The position numbers and the translations under genes are program-made. From a bacterium (lineage in GTDB: Bacteria > Acidobacteriota > Thermoanaerobaculia > Thermoanaerobaculales > Sulfomarinibacteraceae): DNA of 64,000 nucleotides. Positions 39,052-48,095 of this stretch are shown here, piece after piece (position 1 is the stretch's first letter; every line of letters starts with the position of its first letter). The stretch covers positions 1 through 64,000 of the forward strand of contig JAAESQ010000672.1 of the NCBI GenBank assembly GCA_024229275.1, read 5' to 3'. A model generated the notes under the pieces. It saw only the letters and a list, made by a program, of their open reading frames with translations. It was not told the origin of the DNA and ran no database searches.

Positions 39052-40392
39052 ATGGGGCGCACGTTGTTACTCGATTCTTCACATCGCCTGCCTATCCCGC
39101 TGGCCATTGCCTTCCTAGCCATCAGTATCCTTACAGGGGCCTGTACGTGCTCCTCACCCTCCGCCTCCGACGCTTCGTCTCTGGCAACTCGCCTCGCCGC
39201 AGCACTACCCTCAGCGACCGTTGAGGATCGCGAGCCAGAGCCTCCTTTTGTTGCCGAATGCGCGGTCATTCTCAAACAACCACTCGACCACGCAGACCCG
39301 GAAGGCCCTCAGTTCGATCAACGCATTGTGGTCTCCGAGATCAATCCCGACCACCCTGTGGTTTTGATCACGGAGGGCTATGCGTTCGGCAAGAACTACA
39401 CCCGCGAGCTGGCTGAGGTCCTGGACGCCAACCAGGTGCGCGTCGAGCATCGTTTCTTCGGAGAATCCAAACCGGAGGACACCGATTGGCAGTATCTTCA
39501 CATCGATCAGGCGGTACAGGACTACCACCGCATCGTCGAGCTGTTCAAGCCGCTGCTGCCCGGACCGTGGGTGTCCACGGGGTGGAGCAAGGGTGGCCAA
39601 ACCTCCCTGGCGTATCGCAAGGCTTTCCCCGACGACGTGGCCGCAACCGTGGCCTATGACGCGCCGATCAACCTTGCCGTCGAAGATCCCAGGATCGATG
39701 CTTTCTTTGACACCGTCGGAACGCCGGAGTGCCGGCAGAGGCTCATCGAGTTTCAGCGCACCGTCCTCTCACGCAAAGACGAGATCATGGCGCGTTTTGA
39801 GTGGTATGCACGCGGCAGAGGCTACACCTACTCGATCGGTGAGGAGAAGGCGCTCGAGTACATCGTGCTTGAGTACCCGTTCTCGTTCTGGCAGTACGAG
39901 AAGATCGACTGCACCACGATCCCGAGTTCGAGAGCCGGCGCAGACGCTGTTCTCGAACACCTCATAGAGGTCGTGTCCTTCAGATCCTACGCCGACCGAT
40001 CGATGGATTCTGCATCCATGTACCAGTTCGTGACTCAGCTCGGCTACTACGGCTATGTCACTAAGAACGTTGCAGATTTGCTCAATTCGGAAGCCTACCC
40101 CAACTCTGCTTACGCGCCTCAGGATGTCTCTATGGACTTCGATCCCGAACCAATGTTCGAGCTTCAATCGTGGCTTTTCACCCAAGGCCACCGAATTCTC
40201 TATATCTACGGCGGCCTCGATCCGTGGTCTGCGCCAGCTGTGGTCGCAAAAGGCGATGTCGACGCCAGAACTGAGTTCCTGGAGGACGGTAACCACTTCA
40301 CCTTCCTGCGCTCCTTCTCTGAGCCACGCCAAAGCGAAATGGTCGATCTCATTACCAACTGGCTCGCAACCCCGTCTGAATCGGTCAACTAG
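39052..40392 (+). CDS. Secreted serine peptidase of the S28/S37 (prolyl-tripeptidyl aminopeptidase-like) type
   Basis: Signal/lipoprotein-like N-terminus; HRFFGESKPEDTDWQYLHIDQAVQDYHRIVE; STGWSKGGQTSL. Confidence 0.75.
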   Translation: MGRTLLLDSSHRLPIPLAIAFLAISILTGACTCSSPSASDASSLATRLAAALPSATVEDREPEPPFVAECAVILKQPLDHADPEGPQFDQRIVVSEINPDHPVVLITEGYAFGKNYTRELAEVLDANQVRVEHRFFGESKPEDTDWQYLHIDQAVQDYHRIVELFKPLLPGPWVSTGWSKGGQTSLAYRKAFPDDVAATVAYDAPINLAVEDPRIDAFFDTVGTPECRQRLIEFQRTVLSRKDEIMARFEWYARGRGYTYSIGEEKALEYIVLEYPFSFWQYEKIDCTTIPSSRAGADAVLEHLIEVVSFRSYADRSMDSASMYQFVTQLGYYGYVTKNVADLLNSEAYPNSAYAPQDVSMDFDPEPMFELQSWLFTQGHRILYIYGGLDPWSAPAVVAKGDVDARTEFLEDGNHFTFLRSFSEPRQSEMVDLITNWLATPSESVN

Positions 40393-41446
40393 CACCATTA
40401 GCGGATGGGTAACAGCCCAAGAACCTGAAATCGACGGCCATCTCCTGGACTCCGTCGAGTACTCGTCGCACTCTGGGTTCTTGATCTGAACCTTCGAAGT
40501 CTAGAAAGAATGAGTAGTTGTCAGGATCAGAACGCAATGGGATCGAAGCAATACGGGTGAGATTGATGCTTGCATCGGCGAAGAGCCGAAGCATGCCGAA
40601 AAGCTGACCTGACTCGTGTGCAGTCACCAACACGATCGAACACTTGTTACCGTCGATAACTGGCTTTCGAGCCAGCATCAGAAAGCGCGTGTTATTCGAC
40701 GCGTCGTCTTCGATGGCTGTAGCAAGAGCCTCAAGACCATAGAGTTCCGACGCCAGTGAACTGGAGATAGCTGCTGCTGCGCGTGGCCGATCTTTTGCGA
40801 TCATCTTGGCAGCGCCGGCGGTGTCATAAAAGGGACGAGCCTCGAGTTCATGTTTGGCCAGGAATCCGCGGCATTGGGCCAGGGCCTGTGGGTGCGAATA
40901 GACGACGCGAATGTCACGCAGATCCATACCGGCTCGAGCCAACAGGTTGTGATGTACCGGCAGCCTTGCTTCCCCGACGACATTCAGTTCGGTCGTCGTC
41001 AGGAGATCGTTGACCTGCGTGACAGCACCCTCAAGAGAGTTCTCGACCGGCACGACTCCAAGGTCGAAAGCTCCCTCAGCGACGCCACGGAACACGTTAG
41101 CGAACTCGAAACATGGAATGTATGCGGCTCCAGGAACTAGGCGCCGCGAAGCCTCTTCGCTGTACGCACCGTGCTCGCCCTGAAAGGCAACCAACCGTTC
41201 TCCTCTCTCCTGGAGGTCCTTGCTCTGGGAAATGATCTCCTCAAATAAACGCTCGGCAAAAGCTGGCTCGACCAGTGCCAAACTCGACCGCATCGCCCGA
41301 TTGAGGACGACCTCCTCACGGCTGCGATCCGTCGGCCCCTTCTTGAAGCGGCGGGCGCGTAAGCCCAGCTCCATTCTCTCTTCCAGAAGAGCGAGAAGTT
41401 CGAGGTCAATCTCATCGATGCGCTGGCGGATGTTCTCAATTGCCAT
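40385..41446 (-). CDS. pheA: Bifunctional chorismate mutase/prephenate dehydratase
   Basis: CM domain IRQRIDEIDLELLALLEERMELG; PDT FQGEHGAYSEEA; DDASNNTRF; ACT domain LTRIASIPL. Confidence 0.93.
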   Translation of the reverse strand: MAIENIRQRIDEIDLELLALLEERMELGLRARRFKKGPTDRSREEVVLNRAMRSSLALVEPAFAERLFEEIISQSKDLQERGERLVAFQGEHGAYSEEASRRLVPGAAYIPCFEFANVFRGVAEGAFDLGVVPVENSLEGAVTQVNDLLTTTELNVVGEARLPVHHNLLARAGMDLRDIRVVYSHPQALAQCRGFLAKHELEARPFYDTAGAAKMIAKDRPRAAAAISSSLASELYGLEALATAIEDDASNNTRFLMLARKPVIDGNKCSIVLVTAHESGQLFGMLRLFADASINLTRIASIPLRSDPDNYSFFLDFEGSDQEPRVRRVLDGVQEMAVDFRFLGCYPSANGAS

Positions 41447-41476
41447 TTTGGTGTTCCTGTCCTTCCGTGTTTGGGC

Positions 41477-41508
41477 AATAAAAAAGCCCCGCACCTATGG
41501 TGCGGGGC
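41477..41508 (-). terminator. Intrinsic terminator in the pheA leader (attenuator)
   Basis: GCCCCGCACC-ATA-GGTGCGGGGC-TTTTTTATT on the minus strand, upstream of the pheA start codon. Confidence 0.9.
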
Positions 41509-41529
41509 CGTACTGCGATTTCGCGCTGT

Positions 41530-41646
41530 CTAGATCGGCGGGCCGCACCCTGCTATGTATTTCGTAAAGCTAAAGAAACGACCAAAGCTATCGCTGGACT
41601 GCGCCAGGGCATTATCAGGGTCCAGCACACGAGCGGGCACGATCAT
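41530..41646 (-). CDS. Putative pheA leader peptide (MIVPARVLDPDNALAQSSDSFGRFFSFTKYIAGCGPPI)
   Basis: 38-codon ORF with Phe codons clustered (SFGRFFSF) upstream of the terminator; start codon uncertain (ATG 41646 or downstream GTG). Confidence 0.65.
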   Translation of the reverse strand: MIVPARVLDPDNALAQSSDSFGRFFSFTKYIAGCGPPI

Positions 41647-41652
41647 CGGCGC

Positions 41653-41681
41653 AGTCTAGGCGCCAACAACACATCTGTCAA
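41653..41681 (-). promoter_or_regulatory. Sigma70-like promoter for the pheA leader
   Basis: TTGACA (41681-41676), 17-bp spacer, TAGACT (41658-41653). Confidence 0.6.
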
Positions 41682-41785
41682 ATGAATGAGGGGTCGAAAA
41701 GCACGCGAATGCGTTAGGATACTGGGTGGCAATGAGCCATTGGACTCTCTGTGGGAGTCCAATACACTTGGAGGAATTGCGGGCC

Positions 41786-43012
41786 ATGAAGAACCTTGTG
41801 CTGATCGGACTTCTGATTGCGGCAATCTCGTTGATGTCCATAGGTTGCCCGACTGAGACGAAACCTGCGGCCAACTCGACTGACCAGGGTGGGCTGCTAC
41901 TCGCGTTGGCGACCTTCACTGACGGTCCGGATGGACCCAAGCCGGAGCCCGCCACACTGGCGATTCTCACACCCAGCCCAATTCAATGGAAGTACACCTC
42001 GGTTCAGGACCCGGAGAGCAACGTCTTGCACAAAGCCATGGTTTGCGATCTCGGAGACGGACACGGCGAGGGAATACTAACCGCCGGTGGAACTGCTGCA
42101 GCCATCAAACTGTGGTCGTCGCCCACAGAGGTTACAACCCTGTGGCAGGCCGATTTCGGCGGCAAGTTCTCACGCATGCGTGATGTCGAGGTTGCCGACG
42201 TGTCCGGCGACGGACGCCCAAACGTTGTCGTCGCCACTCACGACCAAGGGGTTGTGGCCGTCATACAACCAAATAGCGACGGCGGATTCGACGTCGAAGA
42301 GCTCGACCGCGAGGTCGACACCATCGTCCATGAAGTCGAGGTCGGTGATCTCGATGCGGATGGAACGATCGAGATCTACGCCACTCCCAGCCAGCCCAAT
42401 CGACTCGACGGCACGGACCAGGCAGGTTTTGTCGTTCGCTATGTTCCAGCTCAAGGTGAGGGTCGTACGGTCGTTGCCGACCTCGGCGATCGGCACGCCA
42501 AAGAGATCCTCGTGGAGGATCTTGACGGCGATGGCACCGACGAGCTTTACGTCGCGGTTGAGGCTGTCTCATACGGATACGCCGAGATCCTGCGATTCGA
42601 CGCGACGACTGCTCCTGACGCCGGAGTTCGGGTTGCAACACTTGAAGACAAGCTTTGCCGCTGCCTCACCGCGGGCGATCTCGATGGCGACGGACGCAAG
42701 GAGCTTGTCGCCACGACCCACAAAAGCGGCGCTTGGTTGTACAGACCACCTACTTCGGAAGATGGCGACGAGTGGTCTAGCGAGCTAATAGATGCGAATT
42801 CATCCGGTTTTGAGCACGCCTCGATCGTCGCCGATCTCGACGGCGACGGCATCTCCGAACTCTACGTTGCCAACGATGACGGCGGTGAAGTCAATCGCTA
42901 CACCTGGAAAGACGGCGCTGCTGTCAAGGAGACAATCTACGTTTACCCAGAAGGCATGACCGGTTTCACATGGAACATCATGCCAATGCCGAAAGGATTT
43001 GTATTCGAGTAG
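41786..43012 (+). CDS. FG-GAP/VCBS-repeat lipoprotein
   Basis: Lipobox LMSIGC; repeated DLDxDGxxE motifs (VGDLDADGTIEIY, VEDLDGDGTDELY, AGDLDGDGRKELV, VADLDGDGISELY). Confidence 0.85.
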   Translation: MKNLVLIGLLIAAISLMSIGCPTETKPAANSTDQGGLLLALATFTDGPDGPKPEPATLAILTPSPIQWKYTSVQDPESNVLHKAMVCDLGDGHGEGILTAGGTAAAIKLWSSPTEVTTLWQADFGGKFSRMRDVEVADVSGDGRPNVVVATHDQGVVAVIQPNSDGGFDVEELDREVDTIVHEVEVGDLDADGTIEIYATPSQPNRLDGTDQAGFVVRYVPAQGEGRTVVADLGDRHAKEILVEDLDGDGTDELYVAVEAVSYGYAEILRFDATTAPDAGVRVATLEDKLCRCLTAGDLDGDGRKELVATTHKSGAWLYRPPTSEDGDEWSSELIDANSSGFEHASIVADLDGDGISELYVANDDGGEVNRYTWKDGAAVKETIYVYPEGMTGFTWNIMPMPKGFVFE

Positions 43013-43046
43013 GTGAAGGGTGAAGGGTGAAGGGTGAAGGGTGAAG
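43012..43046. repeat. Five tandem copies of the heptamer GGTGAAG
   Basis: ggtgaagggtgaagggtgaagggtgaagggtgaag; partial reverse-complement copies near 43259-43289. Confidence 0.9.
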
Positions 43047-43296
43047 AAAAGTACCACCCTTTGGCAGAATGTATCGGGAGCGAGCAGCCCGCAAACCTAG
43101 AGGTTCCCTGGCGCTTCGAAGCGAAGGACGCCCCACGCGTCGTAAATCCTGGCGATATTGGTGGCTTCGGCTCGATTTGCTAAAAATCACTTAGCTTGGT
43201 AGGCAGGAGCAACGCGAAACCGAGAGGCTGAGAGGTGAGACTGGTGGAGAGTTGGCCTGCTTCACCCCTTCACTCTTCACGCTTCACACACAAGAA

Positions 43297-43323
43297 AAGG
43301 GCGGGCTAAAAAAGCCCGCCCTT
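43297..43323 (-). terminator. Terminator hairpin downstream of korB (possibly bidirectional)
   Basis: AAGGGCGGGCT-AAAAA-AGCCCGCCCTT inverted repeat with flanking A/T. Confidence 0.75.
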
Positions 43324-43344
43324 GATGTGTTCATTGCTCGTCAA

Positions 43345-44223
43345 TCACAGATCGGGAAAGAAGCCCTCCAGGATCTCCTTCGTCGATGGCGCCGGCTTGC
43401 CGTCCATCGAGACTTCCTTCATCCGGTCGAGCTGCTCGACCAATGTTGGTGTCTGCACTTCGTACAACACGCCGGCGGTAAGAACGTCCGTTTCGCGTGT
43501 GTACTTCAGCGCGTTTGCGCGACGTGTCGGATCGTGATCCTCCGGAAGATAGGTGAGCTTCTCCTTCATCTCTTTGAACTGACCATCACCGAGCCACGTG
43601 ATGCACGGTGACATGACGTTGAGAAAAGAGAAGCCGTTGTGGCTGATGGCTTGGGTCACGAGCTCAACCAGGCCTTTCATGTCGCCCGAGAAACCGCGCC
43701 CGACCCAGGTTGCACCAGTCGACAGGGCGAGTTCGCACGGATCCACCGAAGGCTCTGGGTTACCCCAGTACGTCGACTTCGTCTTGTTGCCAGTCGGCGT
43801 TGTCGGTGCGGCTTGACCCTTGGTCAGGCCGTAGATCTCGTTGTCCATCAGGATGTAGGTGATATCCAGATTGCGTCGAGCCGTATGGATGAGATGGTTG
43901 CCACCAATGGCGAGGCCATCGCCGTCGCCGCCGACCGCGATTACCGTCAGCTCGGGACGCGCCACCTTGACTCCCGTGGCCAGGGGCAGAGCGCGACCAT
44001 GAACGCCGTTGAACCCGTAGGTGTCGACATACCCGGGCAGACGAGAAGAACAGCCGATACCGGACAGGATGACGGTGTTCCATGGCTCGATCTGCAGCTT
44101 GACCATCGCACGGTAGAGCGCGCTGACGACGCCGAAGTCGCCGCAGCCAGGGCACCACACCGGCTTCAGATCAGACTTATAGTCCTTGACCTTGAACTCG
44201 GTTTTCATGGTTTCGGTGCTCAT
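43345..44223 (-). CDS. korB: 2-oxoacid:ferredoxin oxidoreductase beta subunit
   Basis: WCPGCGDFGV, GIGCSSRLPGY, GGDGDGLAIGGNH TPP motif, MDNEIYGLTKGQ. Confidence 0.92.
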   Translation of the reverse strand: MSTETMKTEFKVKDYKSDLKPVWCPGCGDFGVVSALYRAMVKLQIEPWNTVILSGIGCSSRLPGYVDTYGFNGVHGRALPLATGVKVARPELTVIAVGGDGDGLAIGGNHLIHTARRNLDITYILMDNEIYGLTKGQAAPTTPTGNKTKSTYWGNPEPSVDPCELALSTGATWVGRGFSGDMKGLVELVTQAISHNGFSFLNVMSPCITWLGDGQFKEMKEKLTYLPEDHDPTRRANALKYTRETDVLTAGVLYEVQTPTLVEQLDRMKEVSMDGKPAPSTKEILEGFFPDL

Positions 44224-45995
44224 ACCAGAACCTCCCGCCTGAGGGCGCCCATCTCGAGCACCTTCTTAACCTTATCCTCAACCTCACCGACTGTGAGGTT
44301 CTTGCCGCCAGACCGCTTGTACACGTACGTGTGGCCTTCAGGCAGCTCGAGGAAGGTGCGTAGGTATTTGTAGAACTGCGCCGAGTAGCTGAGTTCCACC
44401 ACGATGATCTCCTTGCAGCTCGAAACGAACTCCTGGAACTCGTGGTAGGGGAATGGGTAGAGCAGTTGTGGCACGAAAGCGGCTACTTTCTCGCCGCGTC
44501 CATTGGCCTTGAGCACGGCCTCCTTGACCGGACCCTTTGATGAACCCCAGCAAATGATGCCGACATCCGCTCGCTCGGCTCCATAGCGGCGCACGAAGCT
44601 GTAGTTCGCGCGGACCTGACGAAGCTTGCGATAGCGCTTGTCGTTCATCTTCTCGTGCACGAGATACATTGAGGACGGTTTACCGAACTCGTCGTGCTCG
44701 AGACCGTTGGTCTGGTACTCGCCGCCCTTCATTCCAGGCCACGTCATCGGGGAGATGCCCGATCTTGTGTCCTTGTAGCGCTTGTAGTTATCAAGTTCAC
44801 CAATGCTCGGCACTTGGCGCCCGGTGACATCGTGATCGAGCGTGAGCATAGACAGCGTTTCGCGCCGTTGAGCGATGAACTGATCGGACAGAACAATGAC
44901 CGGTACCTGCGCTTCTTCAGCGATGTTGAAGGCAGCAACCGTCGCGTGGAAGCAATCCTCCACATCGGCTGGAGCGAGCACAACACGCGGAGCATCACCG
45001 TGGGAGCCCCAAAGAGCCTGCCACAGGTCTGATTGCTCACTCTTGGTGGGCAATCCCGTCGACGGTCCGCCACGCTGCACGTCAATGATCACCGCGGGAA
45101 TCTCGGCCATGGAGGCCAATCCCAACATTTCGGTCATGAGAGCGAGGCCCGGACCAGATGTCGCCGTCATTGACTTCACTCCGGCAAAGGAGCCGCCGAT
45201 TACGGCTCCGATGGCCGAGAGCTCGTCTTCTGTCTGAACGAGGTAGCCGCCTGTCTTTGGCATCCACTCGGACAGATAGTGAAGAATCTCAGACGATGGA
45301 GTGATCGGATAGCCGGCAAAAAACTTACAGCCGGCATGGAGCGCACCAACGGCCGAAGCTTCGTTGCCCGACATCAGCAACATCGGTTCCGACTCGACAT
45401 ACTGCATGCGTTTGCCGGTGGCGTGCTCGGCGAGCTTTACTGCATACTCGCTACCCGCGTCGAAGCCCTTGAGATTGACCTCGAGGACTTCCTTCTTCTT
45501 CTTGGCAAACCTCTTGATCACAGCTTTTCTCAACTGCTCCTTCGGAAGCTTGAAGAGTTCGCAGAGCAGACCCAGAGTAACGATGTTCTTCGCCAGGGTC
45601 GTGCCCGCCGCCTCCTTGGCAAGCTCGATGAAGGGAACGGGGACAAAGCGAACATCGGAGTTTCCGAGATCCACGTCCTCGAGGGGAGTTGTATCTGACT
45701 CTTCGTAGAGGACGACCGCATCCGAGGCCGCGATGATCTCCCCCCTGAAGCGTCCAAAATCGCTCCAGTTGAAAACCACCAACACCTCGATTTGATCGCC
45801 CTGGGCGAAGATGGGATCGGCACTCACACGGACCGTGCACGAGGATTCGCCTCCTCGAATTTGTGGGCCGTAGGCCTCGACCTTCATGACATGAAGTCCA
45901 TGACTCGCACCGGCTTGTGCGATCATGTCTCCCATTGTGATAACACCATCACCGCCCGAACCAACCATGGCTAGGGTGAGATCCCGAACCGGCAT
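44220..45995 (-). CDS. korA: 2-oxoacid:ferredoxin oxidoreductase gamma-alpha fused subunit
   Basis: N-terminal gamma-like domain (GSGGDGVITMGDMIAQAG) followed by alpha domain (GNEASAVGALHAGCKFFAGYPITPSSEI). Confidence 0.92.
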   Translation of the reverse strand: MPVRDLTLAMVGSGGDGVITMGDMIAQAGASHGLHVMKVEAYGPQIRGGESSCTVRVSADPIFAQGDQIEVLVVFNWSDFGRFRGEIIAASDAVVLYEESDTTPLEDVDLGNSDVRFVPVPFIELAKEAAGTTLAKNIVTLGLLCELFKLPKEQLRKAVIKRFAKKKKEVLEVNLKGFDAGSEYAVKLAEHATGKRMQYVESEPMLLMSGNEASAVGALHAGCKFFAGYPITPSSEILHYLSEWMPKTGGYLVQTEDELSAIGAVIGGSFAGVKSMTATSGPGLALMTEMLGLASMAEIPAVIIDVQRGGPSTGLPTKSEQSDLWQALWGSHGDAPRVVLAPADVEDCFHATVAAFNIAEEAQVPVIVLSDQFIAQRRETLSMLTLDHDVTGRQVPSIGELDNYKRYKDTRSGISPMTWPGMKGGEYQTNGLEHDEFGKPSSMYLVHEKMNDKRYRKLRQVRANYSFVRRYGAERADVGIICWGSSKGPVKEAVLKANGRGEKVAAFVPQLLYPFPYHEFQEFVSSCKEIIVVELSYSAQFYKYLRTFLELPEGHTYVYKRSGGKNLTVGEVEDKVKKVLEMGALRREVLV

Positions 45996-46174
45996 GCTCA
46001 GTGTCCTCCCTTCGCGGCATAGTGCCGCATTGCGAGATTGTGAACCTGTTCACGTGAAAAGTCCATTAGGTTTGACAATCGAATTGCATTATTTTCGTGA
46101 AGCATTCAAGAACTCTTCAGAGCACTGCACAAAGCACCCTGCAGAAATACTCTCGACCACCCAAAAGGCTGCTT

Positions 46175-47470
46175 TTACGAAGCGAACTCCCTTTTATCCG
46201 TAGGCACCGACGACGGGTCATTCTCACTTGGCTTGTGGGCAATAATGGAGAAGTCCCGAGGCCCATTGAGGTGCTCGTCGAGCTTCTGAATGACCTCTCG
46301 GAGACGCTCATCCAATGGTTGTCCTGAATCGACCTCCAACCCGAGGGCTGCCTCGAGTCGCTGATCGTCCGGAAACGGATGAAGCAGTTCCACACGATCG
46401 ACAACGAAACCCGCAGCAACGAGGAACAGACGCAAGGTTTCCGCCGGTAGTGGACGAATGTGAGTCGGATCCAGCCAAAACTCATTGGCGCCGACCCTGA
46501 GAGTGTTCGGATTCGGGCTCTCGATCAAAATCACGCCGCCCGGCCTCAATATTCTCCTCGCCTCATTCAGAGTGAGCACGAGCTGGCGTGTGCTGAGGTG
46601 CTCGAACACATGAATTGCAGTGACGGATCCCAAGCTACCATCGCTCTCAGTGTGAATCGCGTCAATAAGATCACCCTCGACGACTTGCAGACCACGACGA
46701 CGGGCCGCAGCGGCGGTCGCCGGATCGTGTTCCACACCTCTGCTGCTGACCCCCGCTTCGCGCAGGAGTAGGAGAAGCTCGCCGCGACCACAACCAAGAT
46801 CGAGTACTGGGGCGGCATCCTTGAGTAGGTCGAGATACGGCCGAAGGCGATGCTGGATTTCTGACTCTGATCCCCTGAGTTTGCGAAACAGATCAGCATG
46901 GACTTCGGTCATCGCCTCAGCGAGGTTTTCTTCTGAAACGCCTTCAGAAGACGGCAACGGCAGCGGCTCTCGGGCCGCGACCCTTTCGAGTAGCGAGGCG
47001 TTCTCCTCGATTTGCCTCGTAAGCCGATCGATCAACGCATCGATTCGACCAACTGCGGCCGGCACAACGGCTCCACGGATTCGTGCCAGTTCCTCAACCT
47101 GACGCTCGAGATTCTCTTCAACGGCGCCGAGGCGATGCTCGACCGGCGGGATCCGATCCGCCTGCAGGCGTTGAATCTCTCTCTCGGCGCCCTGCAACTC
47201 TGCGTGAACGCTATGCAGATGAGCCTCAACCGCGTCGAAGCGCTTGTCGGCCTTCACCCGAGCCTCGAAAGCCGCTTCTTCCTTGATGCGGCTTTGGGCG
47301 ATGATCTGCTCGTGACGATCCAGGCCCGCATGAAGTTCGTTGAGCTGTTTCACGATTCGCCAAGGCAATAATGAGAGAAGGGCCTTCGCCATCTTGTGGT
47401 GCAGGCCCTTCTTCGAAACCGGTTTGTTTGCTCGGCTCGCTATCGGATCGACAGGTTCAGTGTCGCTCAC
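46175..47470 (-). CDS. Class I SAM methyltransferase with long N-terminal coiled coil
   Basis: PVLDLGCGRGELLLLLREAG; HVFEHLSTRQL; Glu/Arg-rich coiled-coil N-terminus. Confidence 0.8.
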   Translation of the reverse strand: MSDTEPVDPIASRANKPVSKKGLHHKMAKALLSLLPWRIVKQLNELHAGLDRHEQIIAQSRIKEEAAFEARVKADKRFDAVEAHLHSVHAELQGAEREIQRLQADRIPPVEHRLGAVEENLERQVEELARIRGAVVPAAVGRIDALIDRLTRQIEENASLLERVAAREPLPLPSSEGVSEENLAEAMTEVHADLFRKLRGSESEIQHRLRPYLDLLKDAAPVLDLGCGRGELLLLLREAGVSSRGVEHDPATAAAARRRGLQVVEGDLIDAIHTESDGSLGSVTAIHVFEHLSTRQLVLTLNEARRILRPGGVILIESPNPNTLRVGANEFWLDPTHIRPLPAETLRLFLVAAGFVVDRVELLHPFPDDQRLEAALGLEVDSGQPLDERLREVIQKLDEHLNGPRDFSIIAHKPSENDPSSVPTDKREFAS

Positions 47471-47561
47471 GTCCCCTCCGAGTCCGGATGGTTCGTTGGA
47501 TCGAGGTCAGACCTTCGAAAAAAGCCTTGGCGTGCGACAGTCGTTGACACTGTCAGAATTC

Positions 47562-48095
47562 CTATGCTTCTTCAGCCGGCTCCTCAGTATCGACGACAAC
47601 GTCACTGCTCTGGGCTGTCGGCTCCTCTTCGGTCTCCTCGACGTATTTCTCACCCGGTCGAACAACGGTCAATGGCAGGACAACGCGAACATCGCGATGA
47701 ATATGGACATTGACGTCAAACTTTCCGAGTTCCTTGATCGGGTTCTCCAACTGGACCCGACGACGATCGATCTCAAAGCCCTTCTCGGCGAGCTCCCGCG
47801 CGATATCCGCAGAAGTTACCGAACCGAAGAGAACGTCTTTCTCTCCGGCTCGTCGCTCGAAGTTGAGCGACACGCCGTGGAGACTTGCGGCAACCTTCTC
47901 AGCGGCTGAGTGTCGCTTGAGATCCATCTCTTCCCAATTCGCCTGGTCCTGCTCGAATTGCCGACGGTTGCCTGGCGAATCCGGATAGGCAAAGCCTTTC
48001 GGAATGAGAAAGTTGCGAGCGTAACCGGGACGAACGGTAACCGAGTCACCGCGCTCTCCCAGGTGTTCTACATGGTCGTTCAATATCACTTTCAT
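47562..48095 (-). CDS. rplI: Ribosomal protein L9
   Basis: MKVILNDHVEHLGERGDSVTVRPGYARNFLIPKGFA. Confidence 0.95.
   Translation of the reverse strand: MKVILNDHVEHLGERGDSVTVRPGYARNFLIPKGFAYPDSPGNRRQFEQDQANWEEMDLKRHSAAEKVAASLHGVSLNFERRAGEKDVLFGSVTSADIARELAEKGFEIDRRRVQLENPIKELGKFDVNVHIHRDVRVVLPLTVVRPGEKYVEETEEEPTAQSSDVVVDTEEPAEEA

Noticed and set aside
43012-43046. CRISPR-like repeat
   Set aside because: Direct 7-bp units with no spacers and no cas genes.
43047-43250. tRNA or small structured RNA in the korB/VCBS intergenic region
   Set aside because: No cloverleaf or T-arm (GTTCRA) pattern could be found by eye.
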